DNA of 22,836 nt from CAYNST01 sp964641175 (GTDB lineage Bacteria > Pseudomonadota > Gammaproteobacteria > Pseudomonadales > Cellvibrionaceae): the NCBI GenBank assembly GCA_964641175.1, contig CAZXLJ010000052.1, positions 1-22,836 of the forward strand, read 5' to 3'. Under the pieces are notes generated by a model, which worked only from the letters and a program-made list of their open reading frames with translations, searched no databases and had not been told where the DNA came from. Position numbers and translations under genes: made by a program. This document shows, piece after piece, positions 6,882-15,066 of the stretch (positions are counted from its first letter, which is position 1; each line of letters begins with the position of its first letter).

Positions 6882-8438
6882 ATGGCCGCCGATTCGATCG
6901 CGCTCAGTATTTTCGCAAGCAGGATAGCGGCGGTTTGTGACGAAATGGGTGCGGTGCTCAAGCGATCCGCGTTCTCTCCCAACATAAAAGACCGCCTGGA
7001 CTTCTCGTGCGCTTTGTTCGATCGTTATGGAGGTCTGTGCGCGCAGGCCGCGCATATACCTGTACATCTTGGAAGCATGGCTTTCGCCATGGCCGATCTG
7101 GTCAATTTGCGGCGGTGGAATCCGGCTGACCTGCTGATACTGAATGACCCCTTCATGGGCGGGACCCATCTGCCGGATGTTACGGTGGTGTCTCCGGTAT
7201 TTGTGGACGATTCCCTGATCGGATTTGTAGCTAACCGGGCGCATCACGCCAACATCGGCACTTTGCAGCCCGGTTCTATGCCGGTCGCTCGTCGTCTTGA
7301 AGACGAAGGACGGGTAATTCCTCCGACTCTGCTGATAGACCGTGGTCAATGGCAGGAAGAGGTTTTCGAGACGATTTGTGGGGGGAGCGGGGACCTCAGG
7401 ACTCATGGAGATTTTCATGCCCAGGTCAGTGCCTGCAAATTGGGAGTGCAGCGGCTCGGAGAGATAGTACGACGCCTGGGGCTGTCCAGTTATCTGGATA
7501 ACCTGATGGCCCTGAATGACTATGCGGAAAAGCTCGCGAACAGTGAGTGGCGTCGCCTGCCCGATGGCAAATATTCGTTTACTGACTACATGGATGATGA
7601 TGGGCTGGGTACGGACACTATTCCTGTCTCTGTTTCGATAACCATAATATCCGGACGTATCGAAGTGGACTTTCATGGAACAGCGCCGCAGGTGGAAGGC
7701 AATATTAATTGTCCGTTGTCTGTGGCGGCAGCGGCGGTGTTCTATTGCTTCAGGTGTCTGTTGCCAGTTTACGCCCCGGCCTGCGCCGGTACCTTCCGTC
7801 CAATCAAGATCCGTGCTCCCCGGGCATGTCTCGTCAGTGCGGAACATCCAGCTGCTGTCGCCGCAGGTAATGTGGAAACGTCGAGCCGAATCGTTGATGC
7901 GGTTTTTGGAGCCTTGGCAGACGCGCTACCGGAGCTGATTCCGGCGGCCAGTCAGGGAACCATGAATAACCTCGCGATGGGAAGCCGGGCGACCGGAGAC
8001 TGGCCGACCTGGGATTATTACGAAACCATGGCCGGTGGTCACGGCGCAGGCCCACGTGGAAAAGGTATGAGTGCACGCCACTCCCATATGACCAATACCT
8101 TGAATACGCCCGTGGAAGTTTTTGAAGGTCAGTATCCGGTCCGAATTTTGCGCTATGAGATCCGCGAAGATTCGGGCGGTTCAGGAACCTTTAGAGGAGG
8201 CGACGGCATCATCCGTGAGTTTGAATTTCTGGCTCCGGCTCAGGTAAGCCTGCTGAGCGAGCGCCGAACGTGTGGGCCGTGGGGATTGCATGGAGGTTCC
8301 AGTGGCGAAAAAGGCTGCAACAGTCTGAACGGGATCATGATTCCGGGCAAAGTGAATCTCGGAGTGAAAGCGGGGGATCGTCTGCGGGTCGAAACCCCCG
8401 GTGGTGGTGGCTGGAACAAGTGGGGCAGTTCGCGCTAA
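6882..8438 (+). CDS. hydantoinase B / oxoprolinase family protein (HyuB-like), no HyuA partner nearby
   Basis: The 518-residue product belongs to the hydantoinase B/acetone carboxylase alpha-type family. Members act with a HyuA-type ATPase subunit on cyclic amides such as hydantoins or 5-oxoproline, or are fused to it. The recognisable segments are DFSCALFDRYGGLCAQAAHIPVHLGSM, then ILNDPFMGGTHLPDV, ANRAHHANIGTLQPGSMPV, GDFHAQVSACKLG, and the C-terminal SGGSGTFRGGDGIIREF and RVETPGGGGWN. The usual HHAD of the third segment reads HHAN here (Asn124). No HyuA gene adjoins it: fmdB is upstream and grxD downstream. It has its own strong Shine-Dalgarno sequence. The substrate is unknown; a role in nitrogen scavenging with the Urt/Fmd genes is inference from position alone. 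Confidence 0.85.
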   Translation: MAADSIALSIFASRIAAVCDEMGAVLKRSAFSPNIKDRLDFSCALFDRYGGLCAQAAHIPVHLGSMAFAMADLVNLRRWNPADLLILNDPFMGGTHLPDVTVVSPVFVDDSLIGFVANRAHHANIGTLQPGSMPVARRLEDEGRVIPPTLLIDRGQWQEEVFETICGGSGDLRTHGDFHAQVSACKLGVQRLGEIVRRLGLSSYLDNLMALNDYAEKLANSEWRRLPDGKYSFTDYMDDDGLGTDTIPVSVSITIISGRIEVDFHGTAPQVEGNINCPLSVAAAAVFYCFRCLLPVYAPACAGTFRPIKIRAPRACLVSAEHPAAVAAGNVETSSRIVDAVFGALADALPELIPAASQGTMNNLAMGSRATGDWPTWDYYETMAGGHGAGPRGKGMSARHSHMTNTLNTPVEVFEGQYPVRILRYEIREDSGGSGTFRGGDGIIREFEFLAPAQVSLLSERRTCGPWGLHGGSSGEKGCNSLNGIMIPGKVNLGVKAGDRLRVETPGGGGWNKWGSSR

Positions 8439-8520
8439 AATGCCCGGCAATTTCCGACTCGCTCACTCGGTTTTACCCACCGGTTTTCTTTCACCGACTC
8501 AGTCAAAGGTAGCGTCCACC

Positions 8521-8853
8521 ATGGATATCATGGAACAAATCAAGCAGCAGATTGAACAGAATCCAGTCGTCCTTTATATGAAAGGCTCTCCAGACGCACC
8601 ACAATGCGGTTTTTCGATGCGGACGGCTCAGGCGTTAATGTCATGTGGACGGCGATTCGCCTTCGTGGATGTGCTGGCCAATGCCGATATCCGCGCCAAT
8701 CTGCCTAAATATGGAAACTGGCCGACGTTCCCCCAGTTATGGGTGAACGGCGAGCTGGTCGGTGGTTGCGACATCGTGACGGAAATGCATGAAAAGGGCG
8801 AACTAAAGCCTTTGATTGAAAGCGCCGTGCCGGAAGACCCAGTTCAAGGCTGA
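8521..8853 (+). CDS. grxD: monothiol glutaredoxin Grx4/GrxD
   Basis: This is a 110-residue CGFS-type monothiol glutaredoxin that binds and passes on [2Fe-2S] clusters, usually with glutathione and a BolA partner. The active site is CGFS (residues 29-32), preceded by VVLYMKGSPDAPQ. It is followed by LPKYGNWPTFPQLWVNGELVGG, which holds the cis-Pro and the glutathione contact region. ATG 8521 gives the MDIMEQIKQQ start seen in pseudomonad homologues; ATG 8530 is an alternative. The ribosome site is weak (AAAGG, 12 nt upstream). The gene ends 10 nt inside the opposing SDR gene. Confidence 0.96.
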   Translation: MDIMEQIKQQIEQNPVVLYMKGSPDAPQCGFSMRTAQALMSCGRRFAFVDVLANADIRANLPKYGNWPTFPQLWVNGELVGGCDIVTEMHEKGELKPLIESAVPEDPVQG

Positions 8854-9623
8854 ATCGGGGGTTGCGCAAGAACCCGCAAGCCGTGCCATTCGCGGCTGTC
8901 CGGCCCCATCAGGAACAGGTAGCGATTCATGATCTCTTCGGGTGTCTTGATGGAAGCCGGGTTCTCTGCGGGATAGGCTGATGCCCGCAGTTCGGTGCGC
9001 ACCGCACCAGGGTCGATAGAGTTGACCCGAATTCTGGTCGCTTCGAGTTCGTCGGCCAGGACCTCCATCAGATTGTCGCTCGCCGCATTTGACACTGCGT
9101 AGGCTCCCCAATAGGCGCGGCCTTTTTTCCCCACGCTGTCGCTGGTGAAAATGATACGTGCGTCCTCGGATTTCTGTAGCAACGGCATCAGCGCGCTGGT
9201 CAGTAAAAAGCAGGCAGTGACATTGACCTGAAGGACTTTTTGCCAGTCGTTAAGCGGATACTGCGCTATCGGAGTTCTGGTTCCAAGGATACTGGCGTTG
9301 TGCAAAAGCCCGTCCAGTCGGCCAAACTCGTTGGTGAGTGCGGTGTTAAGCTGCTGATAATCTTCCGGGGCCGCACCCTCAAAATTGATAGGAAATATCG
9401 CCGGTTTCGGATGTCCGGCGTTTTCTATCTCGTCGTATACCGCTTCCAGCTTCGCCAGAGTCCTGCCCAGCAGGACCACCGTTGCGCCATGGGCGGCATA
9501 GGTTTTGGCTGCAATTCGACCGATACCCGCGCCAGCTCCAGACACCACAACGATCCGGTTCTCAAGCAAATTGGGAGGGGGTAAATAGCCGGTGAGCCTG
9601 TTGAGGTCATAGTGTGTATCCAT
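8844..9623 (-). CDS. yciK: YciK-like short-chain dehydrogenase family protein with altered active site
   Basis: This is a 259-residue classical SDR fold resembling YciK. It has the cofactor motif SGAGAGIGR (residues 28-36), LDGLLHNASILG, the conserved Asn in LQVNVTA, and the YciK-like tail EIMNRYLFLMGPDSREW. The catalytic Tyr175 is present in WGAYAVS. However, the Lys four residues later is Asn179 (codon at 9087-9089), and the Ser expected 13 residues before the Tyr is Asp162 (codon at 9138-9140). I chose ATG 9623 because CAGGAG, at the end of mupP, lies 8 nt upstream; an in-frame GTG at 9632 is less likely. It is the third gene of ubiG-mupP-yciK, an order shared with Pseudomonas. Natural substrate unknown. 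Confidence 0.88.
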   Translation of the reverse strand: MDTHYDLNRLTGYLPPPNLLENRIVVVSGAGAGIGRIAAKTYAAHGATVVLLGRTLAKLEAVYDEIENAGHPKPAIFPINFEGAAPEDYQQLNTALTNEFGRLDGLLHNASILGTRTPIAQYPLNDWQKVLQVNVTACFLLTSALMPLLQKSEDARIIFTSDSVGKKGRAYWGAYAVSNAASDNLMEVLADELEATRIRVNSIDPGAVRTELRASAYPAENPASIKTPEEIMNRYLFLMGPDSREWHGLRVLAQPPIQP

Positions 9624-9628
9624 AAAAA

Positions 9629-10297
9629 TCACTCCTGCAGATAATGTTGCACAATCGGCCAGATATCTTCTGGATGTCGGGCCGCATGGGTTGCATTCCA
9701 GTGCAGATAGTCTTCAGGGTCCGCGGTGAACCCATATCCGACCGCGATGGTTGGCATTCCAGCGTTGGCGCCGCATTCGATATCGCGCAGGTGATCGCCA
9801 ACGTAGAGTGCTTCCGCCGGTTCACACCCGGCAAGTTTACACGCGTGCAGGAGTGGCTCAGGGGCAGGTTTGCCAACACCCACGTGATCCGGACAGACTA
9901 TGGCGCAGGGCGCCTGGGGGAAATCAATATGGGCGAGGAGCGCTCGGGTATAAGTACTCGGCTTATTGGTGACGATACCCCAGACGAGGCCATTTTCGGT
10001 TAGTGCGGCTATCAGTTCATAAATGCCGGGGAAGGCGTGAGTATGTTCAGCTACGCCGGCAAGATAGAAATCCAGGAGACGGCTGCGATAGAGGTTCATT
10101 GCAGCTTCGCTTAGCTCCTGGCCGAACCCTAATTGAATCAGTGCAGTGGCACCGTTGGATACGTGACTGCGAATCAGATGGTGGTCGATCAGGGGCAGTT
10201 GTTCTTCCAGACGCACGCTGTTGAGTGCATTGCCCAGATCCTGGCTTGTGTCCAGTAAAGTTCCGTCCAGATCGAAGAAAACGGCTTTCAACGTCAT
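9629..10297 (-). CDS. mupP: N-acetylmuramic acid 6-phosphate phosphatase MupP (HAD-IA family)
   Basis: This is a 222-residue HAD phosphatase with motif I DLDGT (residues 9-13), motif II VTNK, motif III Lys in GKPAPEP, and motif IV GDHLRDIE. The CPDHV segment ahead of motif III, the length and the position between ubiG and yciK point to MupP of the pseudomonad peptidoglycan-recycling route. MupP dephosphorylates MurNAc-6-phosphate ahead of AmgK and MurU. Phosphoglycolate phosphatase Gph is the main alternative, since the families are close and often cross-annotated. Its ATG overlaps the ubiG stop (ATGA), indicating coupled translation. Confidence 0.82.
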   Translation of the reverse strand: MTLKAVFFDLDGTLLDTSQDLGNALNSVRLEEQLPLIDHHLIRSHVSNGATALIQLGFGQELSEAAMNLYRSRLLDFYLAGVAEHTHAFPGIYELIAALTENGLVWGIVTNKPSTYTRALLAHIDFPQAPCAIVCPDHVGVGKPAPEPLLHACKLAGCEPAEALYVGDHLRDIECGANAGMPTIAVGYGFTADPEDYLHWNATHAARHPEDIWPIVQHYLQE

Positions 10298-11025
10298 AAC
10301 GAACCATCCGGGCCGGGTTTGATGAAATGGGCAATATAGTTGACGTCTACATCGGCTTGCGAGAGTGAAAATCGACGCGTCAGAGGATTGTATACGAGAC
10401 CGTTAATATCCTGCAGGTCGAGACTGGCCCGCCGCGCCCACTCTGCGAGTTCGGACGGGCGGATGAATTTTTTGTACTCGTGAGTGCCTTTCGGCAGCCA
10501 GCGTAGCAGATATTCGGCTCCGATCACGGCCAGGGCGTAGGCTTTGGGGGTGCGATTAATGGTGGAAAAGAACAGGTGACCGCCTGGTTTGGTGAGGCGG
10601 GCGCAGCTTGAGAGTAGTGCGGCCGGATCCGGTATGTGCTCCAGGACCTCCAGGCAGCAAACTACGTCGAATCCCTCGAGCCGGGTTACGGCTAACTGCT
10701 CTGCCGAAATTTGCTGGTAATCAATAGTCAGCCGACTTTCCTTCGCATGCAGGCGCGCAACCGACAAGGGGGCGGCTCCCATATCTATGCCAGTAACTGT
10801 GGCGCCACGTTGAGCCATGGCTTCTGTCAACAAGCCGCCACCACAACCGACGTCCAGCACGGTTTTGCCTGCGACCCTTGCGCGCAGATCAATATAACCG
10901 GCCCGTATCGGATTTACCTGATGAAGAGGTTTAAACTCGCCTTCAGGATCCCACCATCGGTGAGCCATGCGCTCGAACTTGGCGATTTCAGCGGGATCCA
11001 CATTTGCGGCAATCGATGGTTCCAT
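10294..11025 (-). CDS. ubiG: ubiquinone biosynthesis O-methyltransferase UbiG
   Basis: It catalyses both O-methylations of ubiquinone synthesis with S-adenosylmethionine. The 243-residue product shows the UbiG hallmark AHRWWDPEGEFKPLHQVNP (near residues 21-39), the SAM-binding loop VLDVGCGGG (56-64), CCLEVLEHIPDP, and FFSTINRTPKAYA. The PKGTHEYKKFIRPSEL segment and the basic-hydrophobic C-terminus fit UbiG, which associates with the Ubi complex. It is the first gene of the leftward operon and is transcribed away from gyrA. The ribosome site is weak (GAGAAAGA). Confidence 0.96.
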   Translation of the reverse strand: MEPSIAANVDPAEIAKFERMAHRWWDPEGEFKPLHQVNPIRAGYIDLRARVAGKTVLDVGCGGGLLTEAMAQRGATVTGIDMGAAPLSVARLHAKESRLTIDYQQISAEQLAVTRLEGFDVVCCLEVLEHIPDPAALLSSCARLTKPGGHLFFSTINRTPKAYALAVIGAEYLLRWLPKGTHEYKKFIRPSELAEWARRASLDLQDINGLVYNPLTRRFSLSQADVDVNYIAHFIKPGPDGSL

Positions 11026-11366
11026 ATTTTATCTTTCTCGGAGAAAAGTTCTCGGTTGTTGCGCCGGCGGCCGAGCCGTCCTCGATTTCCGCACAAAGCG
11101 GTTATGCGGCCCGATGGAGGCTGTTGCTGGGCTTTCTGCAATGGCCGATCGGTGCGCGCCTACGGCTGTTGTGGTACCATTGCGCCCTTTTATCGCAATC
11201 CAATCGCCGCGCCATTGCAATGAATTGCCGGATCATAAAATGTCGAAGGCGGAGCCGCGGAAGGAACGAGTAGCGGCCAGCGTTCCGCATACTGGTAAAA
11301 ACCGGCTTTCATTGTCAAGCGCAACCCCTCGATAAATCCAACAATCAGTAAGGAATGCCTGAGTCC
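11026..11366. other. divergent ubiG/gyrA intergenic region, no convincing gene
   Basis: These 341 bases separate the two divergent operons. I see an extended -10 element toward gyrA (11172-11180) and a hairpin, GGAACG/CGTTCC, at 11263-11286. CTCGG is repeated at 11037-11041 and 11051-11055, next to the ubiG start. An ATG at 11239 opens only 31 codons without a ribosome site. Short open frames here lack family features. No clear promoter toward ubiG could be identified. Confidence 0.6.
11172..11180 (+). promoter_or_regulatory. extended -10 promoter candidate for gyrA
   Basis: TGG-TACCAT (11172-11180) within TTGTGGTACCAT is an extended -10 (TGn plus 4 of 6), followed by a GC-rich start region, TGCGCCC. 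No good -35 is present 17 nt upstream. It would give a leader of about 180 nt to the gyrA ATG. A weaker alternative nearer the gene is TTGTCA (11312-11317) with TAAATC after a short 15-nt spacer. Confidence 0.35.
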
Positions 11367-13937
11367 ATGGGCGATATCGCAAAAGAAGTTGTACCCGTCA
11401 ATATCGAAGATGAGTTAAAGCAGTCTTACCTGGATTATGCGATGAGCGTAATCGTGGGTCGCGCGCTACCCGATGTACGTGACGGCCTGAAGCCGGTACA
11501 CCGCCGCGTGCTGTTCGCCATGAGCGAGCTTAAAAATGACTGGAACAAGGCTTACAAAAAGTCTGCCAGGGTGGTGGGCGATGTGATCGGTAAGTACCAT
11601 CCGCACGGTGATTCCGCGGTATACGACACAATTGTCCGGATGGCGCAGCCGTTTTCATTGCGTTACATGCTGGTAGATGGGCAGGGCAACTTCGGATCGA
11701 TCGACGGCGACCGGGCAGCGGCGATGCGATATACCGAAATTCGGATGTCGAAAATCGCCCACGAATTGCTCGCCGACCTCGATAAGGAGACGGTAGATTT
11801 TGTTCCCAACTACGATGGCAATGAACTGATCCCCGATGTATTGCCAACGCGCGTACCCAACCTGCTGGTGAATGGCTCGTCCGGGATTGCTGTAGGGATG
11901 GCGACCAATATTCCGCCCCATAACATTCGCGAAACAGTGCGTGCCTGCCTGGCTCTGATCGATAACCCGGAGCTTACCGTTGAGGATTTGATGGAATACA
12001 TTCCAGGGCCGGACTTTCCGACTGCGGGAATCATCAACGGCCGGGCGGGGATAGTCGAGGCGTATCGGACGGGGCGAGGGCGCATTTATGTGCGTGCCCG
12101 CGCAGAAGTAATTACGGATGAAAAAACAAATCGCGAAACGATCATCATCCACGAGATTCCCTATCAGGTTAACAAAGCGAGATTGATCGAAAAGATTGCC
12201 GAGCTGGTAAAGGAGAAGAAAGTCGAAGGGATATCGGAAATTCGCGACGAGTCGGACAAGGACGGCCTGAGGGTGGTCATAGAAATCAAGCGGGGCGACA
12301 TGGGAGAGGTTGTTCTTAATAACCTCTACAGTCAGACTCAGATGGAGACGGTGTTTGGCATCAACATGGTGGCACTCGTCGATAACCAGCCGAGGTTGTT
12401 GAATCTATTCGACATGCTGTCACTGTTTTTACGGCATCGGCGGGAAGTGGTTACGCGGCGGACTGTGTACCTGTTGCGCAAAGCGCGTGAACGTGGGCAT
12501 GTGCTCGAGGGGCTGGCGGTTGCTATCTCCAATATTGACGAAGTTATCAGCCTGATCAAGCAGTCGTCGACACCGACCGATGCCCGGGATTCCCTGGTGG
12601 CGCGCGGGTGGCCGGTTGCCGCAGTCGGTCAGTTTCTGGAGCGCGCAGGTGCTGATGCATGCCGTCCCGATGACCTCGGTCAGGAGTTCGGGATGCGTAA
12701 CAATCAGTATTATCTTTCGCCGGTTCAAGCCCAGGCGATTCTGGATCTGCGTTTGCACCGGTTGACCGGAATGGAGCACGACAAGCTTCTGGCAGAATAC
12801 GAAGAAAGGCTTCAGCAGATAACCGGTTACCTCGAAATCCTGGCCAATCCGGAGCGTCTGATGACTGTGATCCGCGAGGAGCTGGAACAGGTTGAAAAGG
12901 AATTCGGCGATGAACGCAGGACAGAAGTGCAAACGTCCCGGTCAGATCTTACTCATGAAGATCTTATCAACGAAGAGGACCGGGTCGTGACCATTTCGCA
13001 CCTGGGATACGCCAAAAGTCAGCCGCTTGACGCCTATCAGGCACAAAAGCGCGGAGGCATGGGCAAGGCCGCGACCTCGGTGAAGGATGAAGATTTCGTC
13101 GAGCACATTCTGATAGCCAATACCCATGACTACATTCTGTGCTTCACCAACGTGGGCAAAGTTTACTGGTTGAAGGTCTATCAGATTCCCATTGCATCCC
13201 GAACCTCCCGCGGACGTCCCGTGGTCAATCTCCTGCCGCTGGAGGAGAGTGAGCGGATAACGGCTATTCTCCCCGTTCGGGAGTTTGACGAGGACCACTT
13301 CATCTTTATGGCGACGTCGATGGGAACCGTCAAGAAGACCTCCCTGGTGCAGTTTTCACGCCCGCGAAGTGTGGGCCTGCGCGCTATTGACCTCGATGAA
13401 GGGGATTACCTCGTGGGCACAGCGATTACTAACGGAAAACGTGACGTTATCCTCGTCACTTCGGCCGGCAAAGCGGCACGTTTTGATGAAAGTCAGGTTC
13501 GGGCCATGGGCCGTACTTCACGGGGAGTCCGGGGTATCAGGATGGCCGAAGGAAAGCGGGTCATTTCCATGGTGATACCGGATGAAAATGGCAAGATGCT
13601 GACCATTAGTGAGCATGGATATGGCAAACGGACCGACATTGAAGAGTTCGCTAAAAAAGGTCGCGGATCGCAGGGCGTTATTGCAATGCAAACGTCTGAT
13701 CGGAACGGGGATCTGATCGGGGCGGTGCAGGTATTCGAAGGGGATCAGATCATGCTTATATCGGATCAGGGAACACTGGTGCGGATCCGGGCGGACGAAG
13801 TTTCGCTGCTGTCGCGAAATACTCAGGGGGTGCGTCTGATTCGCACCAAAGAAGGCGAACATATAGTCGGCATCGAGCGCATTGAGGAGCAGGAATCGGA
13901 AGGTGCGCTGGAGACGGTTGTGAGTCAGGATCAGTGA
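11367..13937 (+). CDS. gyrA: DNA gyrase subunit A
   Basis: This is the breakage-reunion subunit of gyrase, which with GyrB introduces negative supercoils. The 856-residue product begins MGDIAKEVVPVNIEDELKQS. With this start, the catalytic Tyr is residue 122 (AAMRYTE), as in E. coli, and the quinolone-region residues fall at Ser83 and Asp87, both wild type. ATG 11355 is in frame, but AAGGA abuts it with no spacing, so 11367 is preferred. The C-terminal beta-pinwheel is complete. Its GyrA box reads QKRGGMG (13044-13064), with Met where Lys or Arg is usual. The tail is acidic. pheA follows 4 nt later, the gyrA-to-aromatic order known from Pseudomonas, but serC is missing. Confidence 0.97.
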   Translation: MGDIAKEVVPVNIEDELKQSYLDYAMSVIVGRALPDVRDGLKPVHRRVLFAMSELKNDWNKAYKKSARVVGDVIGKYHPHGDSAVYDTIVRMAQPFSLRYMLVDGQGNFGSIDGDRAAAMRYTEIRMSKIAHELLADLDKETVDFVPNYDGNELIPDVLPTRVPNLLVNGSSGIAVGMATNIPPHNIRETVRACLALIDNPELTVEDLMEYIPGPDFPTAGIINGRAGIVEAYRTGRGRIYVRARAEVITDEKTNRETIIIHEIPYQVNKARLIEKIAELVKEKKVEGISEIRDESDKDGLRVVIEIKRGDMGEVVLNNLYSQTQMETVFGINMVALVDNQPRLLNLFDMLSLFLRHRREVVTRRTVYLLRKARERGHVLEGLAVAISNIDEVISLIKQSSTPTDARDSLVARGWPVAAVGQFLERAGADACRPDDLGQEFGMRNNQYYLSPVQAQAILDLRLHRLTGMEHDKLLAEYEERLQQITGYLEILANPERLMTVIREELEQVEKEFGDERRTEVQTSRSDLTHEDLINEEDRVVTISHLGYAKSQPLDAYQAQKRGGMGKAATSVKDEDFVEHILIANTHDYILCFTNVGKVYWLKVYQIPIASRTSRGRPVVNLLPLEESERITAILPVREFDEDHFIFMATSMGTVKKTSLVQFSRPRSVGLRAIDLDEGDYLVGTAITNGKRDVILVTSAGKAARFDESQVRAMGRTSRGVRGIRMAEGKRVISMVIPDENGKMLTISEHGYGKRTDIEEFAKKGRGSQGVIAMQTSDRNGDLIGAVQVFEGDQIMLISDQGTLVRIRADEVSLLSRNTQGVRLIRTKEGEHIVGIERIEEQESEGALETVVSQDQ

Positions 13938-13941
13938 AGCG

Positions 13942-15057
13942 ATGGAAATGAATAGCGATTCCGACAACGAAAACGAACTGCTGGTAAAGATCCGGGACAA
14001 AATTGACGAGATTGATGGTCGCATCGGTGACCTTATCAGCGAAAGGGCGGTTTGCGCCCAGCAAGTTGCCGAGATCAAGCGCCGTTTCAGTCCGGGCACC
14101 ACACCGGTTTTCTACAGACCGGAACGAGAGGCGCAAGTGTTGCGGCGGGCAATGGAGCGCAACAAGGGGCCGTTGAACAATGAAGAGTTCGCGCGCCTGT
14201 TCCGCGAGATCATGTCAGCCTGTCTGGCGCTGGAGCAGCCAATCAAGGTCGCCTATCTCGGCCCGGAAGGAACCTTCACCCAGCAGGCAGCATTGAAACA
14301 TTTTGGTCATTCCGCCCAGACGGTATCCATGGCAGCCATTGATGAAGTGTTCCGCGAGGTTGAGGCGGGCGCGACGCGTTTTGGAGTGGTGCCTGTGGAG
14401 AACTCTACCGGAGGTGTAGTCGCTCACACTCTGGACAGTTTTATGGAATCCAATTTGAAAATTTGCGGCGAAGTCGTGTTACGGATCCACCATCACCTGA
14501 TGGTGTCTGATGTCACCAAAACCGATCGAATCTCCCGGATCTATTCACACTCGCAGTCCTTTGCCCAATGCCGGAAATGGCTGGACACACATTACCCCAA
14601 TGCCGACCGTATAGCAGTGAACAGCAACGCCGATGCAGCCCGCCGTATAAAAAGCGAATGGAACTCCGCAGCCATTGCCGGTCAGATGGCAGCAGAGCTG
14701 TATGGACTCACCATCCTGTCGGAAAAGATTGAGGATCGACCCGACAACGCTACCAGATTTTTGATCATCGGGACCCAGGATGTGGAAGCCAGCGGCGAGG
14801 ATAAGACATCCATTGTGGTTTCAATGCGCAATGAACCGGGTGCTCTGCACATGATGCTCGAACCATTTTATCGCCATCAGATCGACTTGACGCGAGTAGA
14901 AACCCGGCCTGCCCAATCGGGCAATTGGACTTATGTATTTTTTGTCGACTTCATCGGCCACAGGGATGATGCAAAAGTGAAAGCCGCGCTGGGCGATGTG
15001 GCTTTGCGTGCGGCCAACCTAAATGTTTTGGGATCCTATCCGAGGGGCGTGTTATGA
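13942..15057 (+). CDS. pheA: bifunctional chorismate mutase / prephenate dehydratase (P-protein)
   Basis: It converts chorismate to prephenate and then to phenylpyruvate, the committed route to phenylalanine. The 371-residue product has three parts. Residues 1-95 are an AroQ-type chorismate mutase (LLVKIRDKIDEIDGRIGDL). Residues 101-277 are prephenate dehydratase, with AYLGPEGTFT, VVPVENSTGG and the catalytic TRF at 271-273. Residues 289-371 are an ACT domain with GALH (300-303) and ETRP (320-323), which binds phenylalanine for feedback inhibition. It starts 4 nt after gyrA with a poor ribosome site, so coupling to gyrA translation is likely. Met3 (13948) is an alternative start. Confidence 0.96.
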   Translation: MEMNSDSDNENELLVKIRDKIDEIDGRIGDLISERAVCAQQVAEIKRRFSPGTTPVFYRPEREAQVLRRAMERNKGPLNNEEFARLFREIMSACLALEQPIKVAYLGPEGTFTQQAALKHFGHSAQTVSMAAIDEVFREVEAGATRFGVVPVENSTGGVVAHTLDSFMESNLKICGEVVLRIHHHLMVSDVTKTDRISRIYSHSQSFAQCRKWLDTHYPNADRIAVNSNADAARRIKSEWNSAAIAGQMAAELYGLTILSEKIEDRPDNATRFLIIGTQDVEASGEDKTSIVVSMRNEPGALHMMLEPFYRHQIDLTRVETRPAQSGNWTYVFFVDFIGHRDDAKVKAALGDVALRAANLNVLGSYPRGVL

Positions 15058-15066
15058 GAGCAGGCA

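Noticed and set aside
6828..7847. 339-codon open frame on the - strand opposite hyuB
   Set aside because: It is fully antisense to a gene with clear family motifs and has no recognisable domain. Its composition (rich in Arg, His, Gln, Ser) is typical of a shadow frame.
10711..11223. 170-codon + strand frame running from inside ubiG into the intergenic region
   Set aside because: Most of it is antisense to ubiG, and the rest crosses promoter sequence. There is no ribosome site or domain.
11613..11627. Possible quinolone-resistance change in gyrA
   Set aside because: Ser83 and Asp87 are both the susceptible-type residues.
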